A stretch of DNA of 49,611 bases from Clostridia bacterium (GTDB lineage Bacteria > Bacillota > Clostridia > TANB77 > SIG350). Under the pieces are notes generated by a model. The model saw only the letters and a list, made by a program, of their open reading frames with translations. It was not told where the DNA came from and ran no database searches. The DNA lies in assembly GCA_028701115.1 (NCBI GenBank), contig JAQVRJ010000002.1:1-49611 (forward strand). Reading direction: 5' to 3'. A program made the position numbers and the translations under genes. Shown here one piece after another: positions 18,311 to 29,295 of the stretch (position 1 is the stretch's first letter; each line of letters opens with the position of its first letter).

Positions 18311-20344
18311 CTACATTAAATATCTTGCAGATATATTATTATTTATATATACTTCTATATATTTAGTTACAGTGTCTACTATTGTAATTTCTATACTATC
18401 TTGAACTGTTAAATAATCTTTGTCTACTAATATTCTACCCATATCATTTAATACTTTAACATTAATTTTATCAGCAGTAATATTAGATAAATCTATTTTT
18501 ACTTTTCCATCTAAATAACTAATATTAGTATTTGGTATTGGCTCTTCTGGAACAACCGTAGTTTTATTTACTTCAATACTTATTTCATCACCCTCATGTA
18601 TAATACTACCTTCTGAAACACTTTGAGCCAAAACTATATTATTACCAAACTCCGGATTTGATTTATATTCAATTGGTTCTTTCAATACTAAATTATTTAA
18701 TAATAAAATTTCTCGTACTTCACTTTCAGTTTTGCCAACTAATTTGGGCATTTTAACTTTTCCATCACCAACACCAGCACTAACATATATCTTAATCTTG
18801 GAACCACCTTCAACAATATCTCCTGTTTCATATTCACATTTAATAATCTCACCTTTATCTACATCTAAACTAGTTTCTTCAATTAGCTCATAATCTAATC
18901 CATGCTGATACAAAATAAATATCGCATCATCAATAGACAAATCAGTTATGTCTGGCATAGAAATTTCTGCTGGTCCTTTACTTACAACAACATTTACTTG
19001 TCTACCAACTTTAACTTTTTTAGGGCCGACAGGATCTTGAGATATAATGCAATTTACTGGTACCGTAGAATCATATATTTGTGAAGCTACAATTAATTCT
19101 AATCCTAACTCTTCTAATGTTTTAGTAGCACTTTCAACGTTTTCATTTACTAAATTAGGTAACAATACCTCATTAGGTCTATCAAAAGCTCCCGAATAAT
19201 ATAATGCTAAATAAAAAGTTCCACTAAAAAGTATTAAACCTAATAATGTTATAAATATTACTCTTCTTATTCTTTTTCCTTTTTTCTTTTTTTCAATATG
19301 CTTCATTCTATCACTATTCACATTTATATTTTTTTCCTCTTCAACTTTTGATTTATTATAAAACTTATCTTCTTTACTATTTTTAACAAATTCATCAAAT
19401 TGTGAATGCCTTAAAATTGCACTTTCATATTTTTTATTACTTATATCCTGCATTTTTATAGGTTCTATTTTTTGTGTAGCATAATTATCATAATTCTTCA
19501 CTTGACCAACTTGACCTTTAGGATCATCTAATACCAATTTTAAATCTAATGCAAATTCTGATATATTATTATAACGTAAACTTGGATCTTTTTGTATTGC
19601 TTTCATAACAATATTACTTACACTAATTGGTATTGTTACATCAATTTCTGATGGACTTTTCGCAATTTCTTGCACATGTTTTAAAGCAATAGCAACTGAA
19701 GTTTCTGCATTAAAAGGTAATACGCCTGTAAGCATTTCATACATTACAATACCTAAAGAATAAATATCTGATTTATCTGTTGTAAATCCACCTTTTGCTT
19801 GTTCAGGTGAAAAATAATGAACAGAACCCATCGTATCATCCGAAATAGTTTTTGTTGTTGCAGTAACAGCTTTTGCTATTCCAAAATCTGTAACTTTAAT
19901 TTTCATATCATTTGTTAATACAATATTATGTGGTTTTATATCTCTATGTATTATATTATTCTTATGAGCATGTCCTAATCCTTGTGAAATTTCATAAGCT
20001 ATTTCGCAAGCATCTTTCCAAGATAATTTTCCTTTTTCTTGTATATATTGTTTTAATGTTTTACCTTCGACCAACTCCATAACAATATAATATATATCAT
20101 TATCTCTACCTACATCATAAATTGATACTATGTTGGGATGAGATAGACTTGCAGCAGATTGAGCTTCTGTCATAAATTTTTTAACTATATTATCATCATT
20201 TGCATATTCTTCTTTTAAAACTTTAATAGCAATATATCTATTTAATAATGTACAATGAGCTTTATAAACAACAGCCATACCGCCGTTACCAATTTTTTCG
20301 AGTACTTTATATCTATTACCTAATAAATAACCAATCAAATTCAT
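18311..20344 (-). CDS. prkC: Ser/Thr protein kinase with C-terminal PASTA repeats (PrkC/StkP type)
   Basis: Kinase motifs IGNGGMAVVYKAH, HRDIKPHNIVL, DFGIAK; one TM; PASTA-like repeats (LLPNLVNENVESATKTLEELGL...). Start adjusted to MNLIGYLLGNRYKV, shorter than ORF 18311..20407. Confidence 0.93.
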   Translation of the reverse strand: MNLIGYLLGNRYKVLEKIGNGGMAVVYKAHCTLLNRYIAIKVLKEEYANDDNIVKKFMTEAQSAASLSHPNIVSIYDVGRDNDIYYIVMELVEGKTLKQYIQEKGKLSWKDACEIAYEISQGLGHAHKNNIIHRDIKPHNIVLTNDMKIKVTDFGIAKAVTATTKTISDDTMGSVHYFSPEQAKGGFTTDKSDIYSLGIVMYEMLTGVLPFNAETSVAIALKHVQEIAKSPSEIDVTIPISVSNIVMKAIQKDPSLRYNNISEFALDLKLVLDDPKGQVGQVKNYDNYATQKIEPIKMQDISNKKYESAILRHSQFDEFVKNSKEDKFYNKSKVEEEKNINVNSDRMKHIEKKKKGKRIRRVIFITLLGLILFSGTFYLALYYSGAFDRPNEVLLPNLVNENVESATKTLEELGLELIVASQIYDSTVPVNCIISQDPVGPKKVKVGRQVNVVVSKGPAEISMPDITDLSIDDAIFILYQHGLDYELIEETSLDVDKGEIIKCEYETGDIVEGGSKIKIYVSAGVGDGKVKMPKLVGKTESEVREILLLNNLVLKEPIEYKSNPEFGNNIVLAQSVSEGSIIHEGDEISIEVNKTTVVPEEPIPNTNISYLDGKVKIDLSNITADKINVKVLNDMGRILVDKDYLTVQDSIEITIVDTVTKYIEVYINNNISARYLM

Positions 20345-20348
20345 ATCC

Positions 20349-21083
20349 TTATACCTCCGAATTGTGTAATAAAATTGTAGATATGTTATCATATCCGCCT
20401 CTATCATTTGATAAACTAACTAATTTTTTACAAATACTTTCACAATCTTTTAATGTGTTTATTGTTAATAATATTTCTTTATCTTTTAGCATATTTGTTA
20501 AACCATCAGAACACAACAATAAATAATCATCCACTTGAAGCTTTTTCATAGTAACATCTACTTCAACCTTTTCCTCACAACCAACCGCTCTTAATAATAT
20601 ATTCTTTTTAGGATGATCTTTAGCTTCTTTTTTAGTTATAGATTTATCATCTAACAATTTCTGAACATAAGAATGATCCTTAGTTATTTTTCTAATTATG
20701 TCTTTTCTAATTCTATATGCACTACTATCTCCAACATGAGCTATATATATTTTATCATTTAAATATAACGCTACAACAATAGTAGTCCCCATTCCTTGAT
20801 ACTCTTTTTTCAATTTACTCATTTTATAAATTTTCATATTAGCATAAGTAATAGAATTTTTTAATAATTCTTTTATATTATTCTCATTTTCAACAATATA
20901 ATTTTTTGATATATATTCTTTAACATATTCTATTGCTTTTTGGCTTGCAATATCACCGGCATTAGCGCCACCCATACCATCAGCTAAAATATATAAATTA
21001 TATTTTGAATTTTCAGATAAATAGATACAATCTTGATTTTGCTCTCTTATAATACCTTTATCCGTTATTCCATAATATTTCAC
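20349..21083 (-). CDS. prpC: PP2C-family protein phosphatase
   Basis: TDKGIIREQNQDC, ILADGMGGANAGDIAS, AHVGDSSAYRI, LLCSDGLTNML. Confidence 0.92.
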   Translation of the reverse strand: MKYYGITDKGIIREQNQDCIYLSENSKYNLYILADGMGGANAGDIASQKAIEYVKEYISKNYIVENENNIKELLKNSITYANMKIYKMSKLKKEYQGMGTTIVVALYLNDKIYIAHVGDSSAYRIRKDIIRKITKDHSYVQKLLDDKSITKKEAKDHPKKNILLRAVGCEEKVEVDVTMKKLQVDDYLLLCSDGLTNMLKDKEILLTINTLKDCESICKKLVSLSNDRGGYDNISTILLHNSEV

Positions 21084-22114
21084 TATATTATGTCCTCCTT
21101 TAACCTATCTCTCCTTAACTGACCACAGGCTGCTTCAATATCACTTCCTAATTCTCTTCTAACTGTAGCAGTTATTCTTCTTTTGTCTAGTATATCTCTA
21201 AATTTTTGTATTCTTTCATCACTACTTTTTGTGTATACCCCATTTTTAATACTATTTACTGGTATTAAATTTACATGACATAAAATTCCATGTAATAAAT
21301 TTGCTAATTCATTTGCATCTTTTTGTGTATCATTAACACCATTTACTAACGAATATTCAAATGTTATTCTCCTATTTGTTTTTTCTGTATATTTCTTACA
21401 AGCATCAATTAATTCATTTATTGAATATCTTTCAGCAATAGGCATCATACTTTTTCGTATATTATCATTTGGTGCATGCAAAGATATAGATAAAGTAGAT
21501 TGTATTCCTTCTTCTGCAAATTGTAATATTTTAGGTACTATGCCACATGTAGATACACTAATATGCCTTCCACCTATATTTAATCCATGTGGATTGTTTA
21601 TTATATGTATAGCTTTTAATACATTATCATAATTATCAAAAGGTTCTCCTATTCCCATAAAAACTACATTAGAAATTCTTTCGCCAATATCATAAGTAAC
21701 AGCTAACAATTGTTCAACTATTTCACCACTTGTTAAACTACGAATAAATTTTACTTTTGATGATGCACAAAATTTACAACCCATTTTACAACCGATTTGT
21801 GATGATACACATATACTATTACCATATTTATATTTCATTAATACAGTTTCGATTGTGTTTTTATCAGCTAATTGAAATAAATATTTTTTTGTACCATCTT
21901 TAGATACTTGTTTATCTATAATAGTATATATACATAAATCAAATTCTTTTTTTAATTTATCTCTTAAAGTCATAGATAAATCTGTCATATCATCAAAACT
22001 TCGAACTCCTTGATGTACCCATTTAAATATTTGCTTTGCTCTATACTTTTTTTCACCTAATTCTATTAACTTATTTTCTAATTCTGCTATATCTAAATCT
22101 TTAATATTTTGCAT
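21083..22114 (-). CDS. rlmN: 23S rRNA (adenine2503-C2)-methyltransferase RlmN
   Basis: Radical SAM CKMGCKFCASS, VFMGIGEPFDNYDNV, HISVSTCGIVP, HVNLIPVN. Confidence 0.95.
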   Translation of the reverse strand: MQNIKDLDIAELENKLIELGEKKYRAKQIFKWVHQGVRSFDDMTDLSMTLRDKLKKEFDLCIYTIIDKQVSKDGTKKYLFQLADKNTIETVLMKYKYGNSICVSSQIGCKMGCKFCASSKVKFIRSLTSGEIVEQLLAVTYDIGERISNVVFMGIGEPFDNYDNVLKAIHIINNPHGLNIGGRHISVSTCGIVPKILQFAEEGIQSTLSISLHAPNDNIRKSMMPIAERYSINELIDACKKYTEKTNRRITFEYSLVNGVNDTQKDANELANLLHGILCHVNLIPVNSIKNGVYTKSSDERIQKFRDILDKRRITATVRRELGSDIEAACGQLRRDRLKEDII

Positions 22115-22122
22115 TTTACACC

Positions 22123-22509
22123 TTATTTATAATACTTTATTGGCCCTTGATCATTAAATTCTATATCTTTATCTTTATAATTTTCTATTCCTTTATCACT
22201 AAAATCTATTTTTTCTTTATCAACTGGTTGTGAATTATTTAAATCATCAAACTTATATTCTTCATCACTGATTACATAACCATCTTCATTAACTTCATAA
22301 TCTTTTTTTTCTTTATTTTTTCCTTTTTCAATTTCTCTATTTAATTGTTCCATAATATCTTGCTTACTATTTCCACCAAAATATATGAATAAAAGAATTA
22401 TTCCTATAAATGTAGTTGGAGGTATAAACAAAAGAATTATTCCAAGTATCAGTAAACCTATTGAAGATTGATTATTATTTTTATTAGTAATATTATTTTT
22501 TTTCATCAT
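22123..22509 (-). CDS. Small membrane protein, unknown function
   Basis: Hydrophobic hairpin SIGLLILGIILLFIPPTTFIGIILLFIYFGG and charged tail; likely start MMKKNN inside ORF 22123..22533. Confidence 0.55.
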   Translation of the reverse strand: MMKKNNITNKNNNQSSIGLLILGIILLFIPPTTFIGIILLFIYFGGNSKQDIMEQLNREIEKGKNKEKKDYEVNEDGYVISDEEYKFDDLNNSQPVDKEKIDFSDKGIENYKDKDIEFNDQGPIKYYK

Positions 22510-23398
22510 ACTCACTTCCCAACATTGATGCACCTATTGCACCAGCATTATTTAGCATTCTACTTTTCTCAATATTTAATATTTTTTGTTTATAACATAT
22601 TTTTGATTTTACTTTTTCAATTAGCATCTTTTTATATTTATCAAAATGTTCTGACGCTCCTCCACCTATTATAATTTTTTCTACATCAAGAATATTATAT
22701 ATATTAGCAATTCCAATTGATAAATATTCTACCCATTGTTCTACAATCTTTTTGGTTAATGATGAATTAAATATTTCTTCAACTGTTTCAAATTCATATC
22801 CAGCTTCTTTGCATTGTCTTTTTAAAGCACATATAGAAGCATATTTTTCGAAACATCCTTTATTACCACAACTACATTCAATTCCATCTTTTATAATTAC
22901 CATATGACCAAATTCTCCGGCAATAAATGAAGAACCTCTATAAAGTTTACTATCTATTACGATTCCTCCACCAATACCAGTTCCAATTGCAAGAAAAACA
23001 GCATTTACTACATTTTGCAATGCTCCTTGATTTATTTCTGCTAATGTTGAACAATTAGCATCACAATCAATATATACTGGAATATCTATATATGCATCTT
23101 GTATAATCCTAATTAATTCATTATTATCTAAATTTAAGTTAGGAGTAAATATTACATGTTTTTTATTTATATCACATAAACCCGGAAATCCAATTCCAAT
23201 ACTATTTATTTCATTATTTTCTTTTAAACTATTAATACCTGAAATAATTAGATTAATAATTGCAGTATTTAATGAATTTTTTTCTAAACGTTTATACTCA
23301 TCTTTTATTTGTATAAATCCTTTTTTAAAAATATTAAAATCATTATCTACTAAAACTAAGCCAATATGTGATCCACCGATATCTATACCAATATGCAT
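22493..23398 (-). CDS. ROK-family sugar kinase (glucokinase-like)
   Basis: GIDIGGSHIGLVLVD, IGIGFPGLCD, AIGTGIGGGIVIDSKLYRGSSFIAGEFGHM, CSCGNKGCFEKYAS. Confidence 0.92.
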   Translation of the reverse strand: MHIGIDIGGSHIGLVLVDNDFNIFKKGFIQIKDEYKRLEKNSLNTAIINLIISGINSLKENNEINSIGIGFPGLCDINKKHVIFTPNLNLDNNELIRIIQDAYIDIPVYIDCDANCSTLAEINQGALQNVVNAVFLAIGTGIGGGIVIDSKLYRGSSFIAGEFGHMVIIKDGIECSCGNKGCFEKYASICALKRQCKEAGYEFETVEEIFNSSLTKKIVEQWVEYLSIGIANIYNILDVEKIIIGGGASEHFDKYKKMLIEKVKSKICYKQKILNIEKSRMLNNAGAIGASMLGSEYDEKK

Positions 23399-23411
23399 AA
23401 ATAGCCTCCTA

Positions 23412-25679
23412 TTATTGCTTTACTCCAACTTCAACTCCTGTAAAATAGAATTTCAATATATCTACGCAATTAAATCCAGCATCAGCCATTCCTTTTGCTC
23501 CATATTGACTCATTCCTACACCATGTCCATTATCATAAACTGTAATCTTAATTCTAAATGTTATACCTTCTGAAAGAAGTGTTGATTGTAAATTACTAAC
23601 TCTATCCAAATCATATTTTATTTCAGTGGCATAACTCTTGCTTATCCAACCTTCATCTCCACAGACAATTATCTTATACCAATTAGTTGTTTCGTCAACT
23701 ATTATATATCCTTCATTTTTACCAATTTGGCATATAATATCTGCAGATGTTGATGCTGACTTTCTTACATTTAATTCTTCAGCTGTTATCTTTGCAAATC
23801 TTCCATATGTATTTTTTATTATTTTTTCTGTAACACTTTTAGATTTCAATAACTTACATGTATCTTCTTTTGTAATTTTTGCAACCACGCTACAACTTGT
23901 ATTTGGTTCTGCTCTTAGATTTAAAGTGCTTTCAATATTAACAGTAACTAAATCATTTTCTCCAATATCAATATACTTTTTACTTACCCATCCTTCAAAT
24001 GTTTCAGAAACTTCACCAGTCTCAGCATTTGTCCTAGTTACTGAAATCATAGCCCAATCATTATCTACAACTTCTTCTTTTGTTTCTATAATATATTTAC
24101 TATCTTGAATTGCTTTTGCTAATCCTGGTATACCTTCTCCACCATCTATTTTATACATTAATCCTCTTAGATTAAAAAATGTTCCTGATTTTTCTTTCCA
24201 ATATGTTTTTGTACCATTAGTTCCTGTTAATACTAATTTATATGCTCTTTGTGCAGGTGTATACTGTTCAACTTCTACTTTTAATAATGTTCCTAAATTA
24301 GCTCCATCATCTTTTAACTTATTTACAATATTTGAATTTGAAAAATATACAACTCCAGGTTCTATTGCTGGTTCATATATATTCTTTACAGATACTAAAT
24401 ATGGTATTCCTGAATTAGACCAAACATTTTTTACATCCTCCGTATATGGTCCCATTGAAGAAGAATAATATGTTGATATTAATTCTCCATTATATGTTAC
24501 AACTATATCTTTTGTCTCATTTACAGCTTGTGTTGATAAATAATGTTCATTACATATTGCATGATAAGCTTGACAATGCACTGTTGTACATAAATCAAAT
24601 CCATCTGACCAGTGTCTTGATATTTGTGCATACGCATATGTTCTTGCACAAATAGCTTGTGCTTTTAATGCTTCAAGTCCAAAAGAAACATACATTTCTG
24701 ATGGGACTACTGAATATAAATATTCTTCCATTGTTATTAAATTTACAATTGTTAAAGCAGTACCATCTCTTATAACTTCTATTCCACCTCTATATCCAAC
24801 ATTATTTCCATATATAACTCTATCTCCATTAGAATTTTTCTCTGGTATTAATTGAACTGTTCCACTTAATCCATCAAGTATAATGCCATCTACTTTAACT
24901 TGTACATAACTACCATTAACACTTAAGTAAATATTTGTATTAGGATTTATTACATGTTTTTCAATAAATTCTCCATTTTCAATAACACCTATTTTTATAC
25001 TTGTACTAGATTTCACAGTATATGAACGTTTTGCTGTATCATTGAAATATAAGCCAATTCTAATTACTTCAGCTTCAAATATATCTCCCAATGTTGTTTT
25101 TAATGTTAAAGTTTCATCATCAGGTTCTACTGCTATTGGATTATCTGTTTCTTCTGGATATTCATCTTCAGGATTTGTAGCAACAGGATCGGATTCATCA
25201 TAAATAATATTTACTGTATATGTTTCTTGATCCCATTCAACCTTCAAGCCAAAGTTCTCCATTATAAAACGTATTGGCAACACTGTTCTACCTTTGTCCT
25301 CTTGACCTTTTAAATATGCTATACAAGGAGCAACATCCATCTCAGTTTGTATTCCATTTACAGATGCTTTATTATTACCTATACACATTCCAATTGTATT
25401 ACCATTATATGAAATTGTAACTAATTTTAATATTCCATCCCAAGTTACACTTCCACCAAGTTTTTCAATTACTGCTCTAATTGGTATTAAAGTCCTATCA
25501 TTATGTATAATTGGAGATATATCACAATCTAATATTTCACCATTATATTTTATTATTACATCTTTGCCCTCATATGTATTAACCATTTCCTTAATATTAA
25601 ATTGTACAGTTGCAGAAGCAAACATTGAGATACTACAAATACATATTATTATTATTATTGAACATATTAATTTTTTCAT
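23412..25679 (-). CDS. SpoIID/LytB-domain protein with copper-amine-oxidase-like N-terminal domain and SH3b repeats
   Basis: Signal peptide; CuAO_N-like NDRTLIPIRAVIEKLGGSVTWD; SpoIID EEYLYSVVPSEMYVSFGLEALKAQAICARTYA; SH3b-like ESTLNLRAEPNTSCSVVAKI and ELNVRKSASTSADIICQI; C-terminal NGHGVGMSQYGAKGMA. Confidence 0.88.
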   Translation of the reverse strand: MKKLICSIIIIICICSISMFASATVQFNIKEMVNTYEGKDVIIKYNGEILDCDISPIIHNDRTLIPIRAVIEKLGGSVTWDGILKLVTISYNGNTIGMCIGNNKASVNGIQTEMDVAPCIAYLKGQEDKGRTVLPIRFIMENFGLKVEWDQETYTVNIIYDESDPVATNPEDEYPEETDNPIAVEPDDETLTLKTTLGDIFEAEVIRIGLYFNDTAKRSYTVKSSTSIKIGVIENGEFIEKHVINPNTNIYLSVNGSYVQVKVDGIILDGLSGTVQLIPEKNSNGDRVIYGNNVGYRGGIEVIRDGTALTIVNLITMEEYLYSVVPSEMYVSFGLEALKAQAICARTYAYAQISRHWSDGFDLCTTVHCQAYHAICNEHYLSTQAVNETKDIVVTYNGELISTYYSSSMGPYTEDVKNVWSNSGIPYLVSVKNIYEPAIEPGVVYFSNSNIVNKLKDDGANLGTLLKVEVEQYTPAQRAYKLVLTGTNGTKTYWKEKSGTFFNLRGLMYKIDGGEGIPGLAKAIQDSKYIIETKEEVVDNDWAMISVTRTNAETGEVSETFEGWVSKKYIDIGENDLVTVNIESTLNLRAEPNTSCSVVAKITKEDTCKLLKSKSVTEKIIKNTYGRFAKITAEELNVRKSASTSADIICQIGKNEGYIIVDETTNWYKIIVCGDEGWISKSYATEIKYDLDRVSNLQSTLLSEGITFRIKITVYDNGHGVGMSQYGAKGMADAGFNCVDILKFYFTGVEVGVKQ

Positions 25680-25820
25680 TATTTTTATTTCTCCTTCTTT
25701 CTTCTTTAGTATAATTATTATATATTATAATATATGATAATCAAAATTTAAAGTATTTTGAACAAAAATATATTTTTTCACAATTTTGTAATATTTATAT
25801 AATATTGGCTCTATTTATCA

Positions 25821-25851
25821 AAAAAAAGCGAAAGATCAATTCTTTCGCTTT
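25821..25851 (-). terminator. Rho-independent terminator
   Basis: AAGCGAAAGA - TCAAT - TCTTTCGCTT perfect hairpin, with an A-run on plus giving a U-tail on minus, just after the stop at 25856. Confidence 0.85.
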
Positions 25852-25855
25852 CTTT

Positions 25856-26692
25856 CTATTTTATTTTTACTTTTATATCGTTATCTACTATTGAATAATT
25901 CTTTATAGCTAAATATACATAAATACATATTATTACTAATTGTGCAAAACACCAAACAGGTGAAGCTGTAAATATAAATCCACCTAATAAAAACATTAAA
26001 GCAGTTAAGGTGCCAGCATACATAGATATGTTAAATAATTCTTTAAATCCAATTTTCTTTTGTTGCATATTAGCAATTATTAATCCAAATACAGCAAAAA
26101 TTATGCCACCAATTATTTTGCCAATAAACAAAAAGATTAATAATGTTATTGCTATTGCTATAATAAGTGTCTTTTGTAAAAACTGACCTATAAAATTAAT
26201 TATATCGCTTTTACTAATCTCACCATCTCCAATTGTCTTACTATCAAAATTATATAATTGACTACCAGATGCACTTTGAATTTTTATACCATCTGTTCCA
26301 ACCAATACATAATCTACTGCAGGAAGTATTTTATCTGAATATGTTGTCGACATATTATTTAAAGAGGTGCTTGCATCAAAAATAAACAAACTAATTTGGC
26401 CTTCATCTTCTACAATTATTGGCTCTGTTAAATTTGTTGTTATCCCATTTTTCGTTATTGTGAAATCTGGTAATTTGCCCATATATTGATCAGCCAAGTT
26501 TCCTACAATACTAAATACATATAATAATAATGCAACAATTACTGTTACTTGTACAATTGTAACGACGAAAAAAGTAAATATTGTATTACCAACAGTTTGC
26601 TTTGCTAGTTTATTGTACTCTTTTGGTCTTACCAAACCAATTCCTAATCTTTTAATAAATCCTATTTTTTCATTTTCCATTTTACACCTCAT
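25856..26692 (-). CDS. Multi-TM membrane protein, DUF1189/Yip1-like
   Basis: 278 aa; N-terminal cytoplasmic FIKRLGIGLVRPKEYNKLAKQTVGNTIFTFFVVTI, then several TM helices and an extracellular central domain. Confidence 0.5.
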   Translation of the reverse strand: MRCKMENEKIGFIKRLGIGLVRPKEYNKLAKQTVGNTIFTFFVVTIVQVTVIVALLLYVFSIVGNLADQYMGKLPDFTITKNGITTNLTEPIIVEDEGQISLFIFDASTSLNNMSTTYSDKILPAVDYVLVGTDGIKIQSASGSQLYNFDSKTIGDGEISKSDIINFIGQFLQKTLIIAIAITLLIFLFIGKIIGGIIFAVFGLIIANMQQKKIGFKELFNISMYAGTLTALMFLLGGFIFTASPVWCFAQLVIICIYVYLAIKNYSIVDNDIKVKIK

Positions 26693-27798
26693 TAAATATA
26701 TTTTCTTTCTACTGAACTGTCAACATTCATTGGTGAAATATCTATATCAACCATATCTCCTATTTTAACATTAGAATTTGTTATATCAATAATAATATTA
26801 TTCATTCTTATATTACTAACTATATCATATTTTACATTATTAATTTTTACAAATGCATTATTTTTTGAAATTCTTAAAATATTTTTTATCTCTCTTAACA
26901 CCGCCATAAAATTCCAAGTATTATTCCTAACATACAAGTTTATTCCCGATGTGTAACCCGTTTGAACTATAGCAATTTTCATATCTTTTTTTGCTACATA
27001 AATTCCACCATAACTAATTTTATCTCCAGTTTTTATTTCTTTTATTTCTGAAACCTGAGATTGTAAATATCCAATTCTTTTAAGTCCATATGTATTGTCT
27101 ATTTGAATTCTTCCTGTAAAAGCAGAGCCTATTCTTACAGCATCATAATAATACTTTGGATATTTTAGCACTGCACTTGAATTACATAAATGCAATATCA
27201 AATTATCTATACCATTTTCTTTTAAAATATTAACCACTTTTATAAATAAATCATTCTGTTTATCAACTGATTTAGATGAATTATCAAATGATGATATAAA
27301 ATGTGAAAAAGCTCCAATTATTTTTACATTTTCACATTTATGATATTCATTAATAAAATCATTTATATTTTCTAAACTAATTCCGTGTCGTGAAAACCCT
27401 GTTTCAATTGCAATATGAACATTTACAACTTGATTTATTTTTTTTGCAACTAACTCATATTCTTTTAAACTCTCAATACTACCAATAGTAGGTATTACTT
27501 CATTAGAAATAATATCTTTAATTTCTGACTCTAAACAAGTTGAAGAAAGAAATAAAATATCACAAACAAAATTTGCATCTCTAAGTTTAACAGCTTCATC
27601 TACTTTAGATACAGCTAACATATCAATACCTTTAGATAATAAAACATTAGAAAATTCAACAAGACCTAATCCATATCCATTACCTTTTACAACACCAATA
27701 ATTCTAGGATTACTGTTTTGTTTATTATCCTTAACGTATTTTTTAATTATATCAATATTATTTTCTAAATCATTTTTATTAACGATAATTTTTTCCAT
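26692..27798 (-). CDS. alr: Alanine racemase
   Basis: VVKGNGYGLGLVEFS PLP-lysine motif; ETGFSRHGI; GSAFTGR; YGGIYVAKKDMKIAIVQTGYTSG. Confidence 0.85.
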   Translation of the reverse strand: MEKIIVNKNDLENNIDIIKKYVKDNKQNSNPRIIGVVKGNGYGLGLVEFSNVLLSKGIDMLAVSKVDEAVKLRDANFVCDILFLSSTCLESEIKDIISNEVIPTIGSIESLKEYELVAKKINQVVNVHIAIETGFSRHGISLENINDFINEYHKCENVKIIGAFSHFISSFDNSSKSVDKQNDLFIKVVNILKENGIDNLILHLCNSSAVLKYPKYYYDAVRIGSAFTGRIQIDNTYGLKRIGYLQSQVSEIKEIKTGDKISYGGIYVAKKDMKIAIVQTGYTSGINLYVRNNTWNFMAVLREIKNILRISKNNAFVKINNVKYDIVSNIRMNNIIIDITNSNVKIGDMVDIDISPMNVDSSVERKYI

Positions 27799-27809
27799 AA
27801 CAATCCTAC

Positions 27810-28862
27810 CTATCTTTTAATATTTCTAAATTTTATAACTTTAAAAAAATGTAATCCTTTTTCAAAACAAAAATTTATAAATGGATGAAAAACTAATTGT
27901 ATTTCACCAATAAACTCTATAAATTCTCCATTAAATCCTTTTTTAAATTTATATACTCCATACTCTGGTTTACTCTCATCTTCAAATTCTTCTACACCAC
28001 GGAAATCATAAATATCACAATTATTTTGCTTTGCTATTTTTATCATTTCCCATTGTAAAGCATAATTAGGCATCACATTTCTATAAATACTTGAACTAGC
28101 ACCATACAAATACCATGCTTTATTTCCATAAATAATCTCTATAACACCTGCTATTGGTTTATCTTCATAATATGCCATTAATAACTTCATATTATTTTTA
28201 TCATGTAATATGTCATACATATTTTCGAAATAAGATAATGGTCTTATTCCAAAAGCATCTCGTTCGCCTGTTTCTTCCATTATTTCGTGGAATTTTTTTA
28301 AATCATTTCTTGTTCCTTCTTTTACTGTTACACCTTTGCGTGTAGATAATCTAATATTATATCTTGTTTTCTCGTGAAAAGATTTTAACAAAGTTTCTTC
28401 ATCTTTATCTTTTATATCTAAGCGGAATACATATCTTGGCTGTATTCCATCTCCAAATCTTTTTATATCATCTTTAATTTTAAAGCCTATCTTTTTAGCT
28501 AATTCTTTAAACTTATTATCACTATTTTTTATATCTGGATCCATTCTAAAAATAAAAGAATGGTTATCTTTTGCCAATTGCTTTATTCCTTGTACTAACT
28601 CTATTAATACTTTTTCATTATATATATCACAAACAGGTCCACGAGGTGCATACATTATTGACATATTAACAAATGGTAATTTACGAACTAATACACTAAT
28701 ACCACCAACAATTTTATCATTATCATACACAACTACAACCTTTCCAATCCATTCATTTTTAATTTTATACCAATCAATAGATTGCATAAAATGTCCTTTA
28801 TTATGTCTATTTGCAAATTCTTCATAGATACTATATTCTTCTTGTTTTAATATTTTAAACAT
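27810..28862 (-). CDS. FemAB/FemX-family peptidoglycan bridge aminoacyltransferase-like
   Basis: GHFMQSIDWYKIKNEW; MYAPRGPVCD; FHEKTRYNIRLSTRKGVTV; WYLYGASSSIYRNVMPNYALQWEMIK; YDFRGVEEF. Confidence 0.88.
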   Translation of the reverse strand: MFKILKQEEYSIYEEFANRHNKGHFMQSIDWYKIKNEWIGKVVVVYDNDKIVGGISVLVRKLPFVNMSIMYAPRGPVCDIYNEKVLIELVQGIKQLAKDNHSFIFRMDPDIKNSDNKFKELAKKIGFKIKDDIKRFGDGIQPRYVFRLDIKDKDEETLLKSFHEKTRYNIRLSTRKGVTVKEGTRNDLKKFHEIMEETGERDAFGIRPLSYFENMYDILHDKNNMKLLMAYYEDKPIAGVIEIIYGNKAWYLYGASSSIYRNVMPNYALQWEMIKIAKQNNCDIYDFRGVEEFEDESKPEYGVYKFKKGFNGEFIEFIGEIQLVFHPFINFCFEKGLHFFKVIKFRNIKR

Positions 28863-28942
28863 TTTATCCCCTTTTCCTATAATATTATATCATATAAGAC
28901 AATAAATACAATAAAAAATGAAATATAAATTAATATATTTCA

Positions 28943-29251
28943 TTACCATTCTCGTAATAAATGGATATCAGATCTGTCTTCTGGATATTCTTTTGAACCA
29001 AGACTACAGCATCTAAAATTATACATTTCATTATAGTCAAAGCTAAAGAGTTTTAATTCTTCTGGATTTAACCCATAATCGCCTGCATAAGATTTTACAC
29101 GTTCTTTTGCACTTGCAAAAAAATTACAAGCTTCATGCACATTTCGTACATCCACTTTTGGATCTTTAATATCATCAACAAATATTCCATCTGTTGTTAA
29201 ATACTGTCCTTTGTCGTTACGCAATAAAAATCTTTTTGCTGATGCGTCCAT
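28943..29251 (-). CDS. Small soluble hypothetical protein
   Basis: 102 aa, composition like a real protein (MDASAKRFLLRNDKGQYLTTDGIFVDDIKDPK...); no family recognised. Confidence 0.5.
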   Translation of the reverse strand: MDASAKRFLLRNDKGQYLTTDGIFVDDIKDPKVDVRNVHEACNFFASAKERVKSYAGDYGLNPEELKLFSFDYNEMYNFRCCSLGSKEYPEDRSDIHLLREW

Positions 29252-29295
29252 AATAAATCCTCATTTACATTAATAGTGTATCACAAATCAAATAT

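Noticed and set aside
18311-22114. rlmN-phosphatase-PASTA kinase-rsgA cluster as a special system
   Set aside because: This is a common conserved gene order in Firmicutes.
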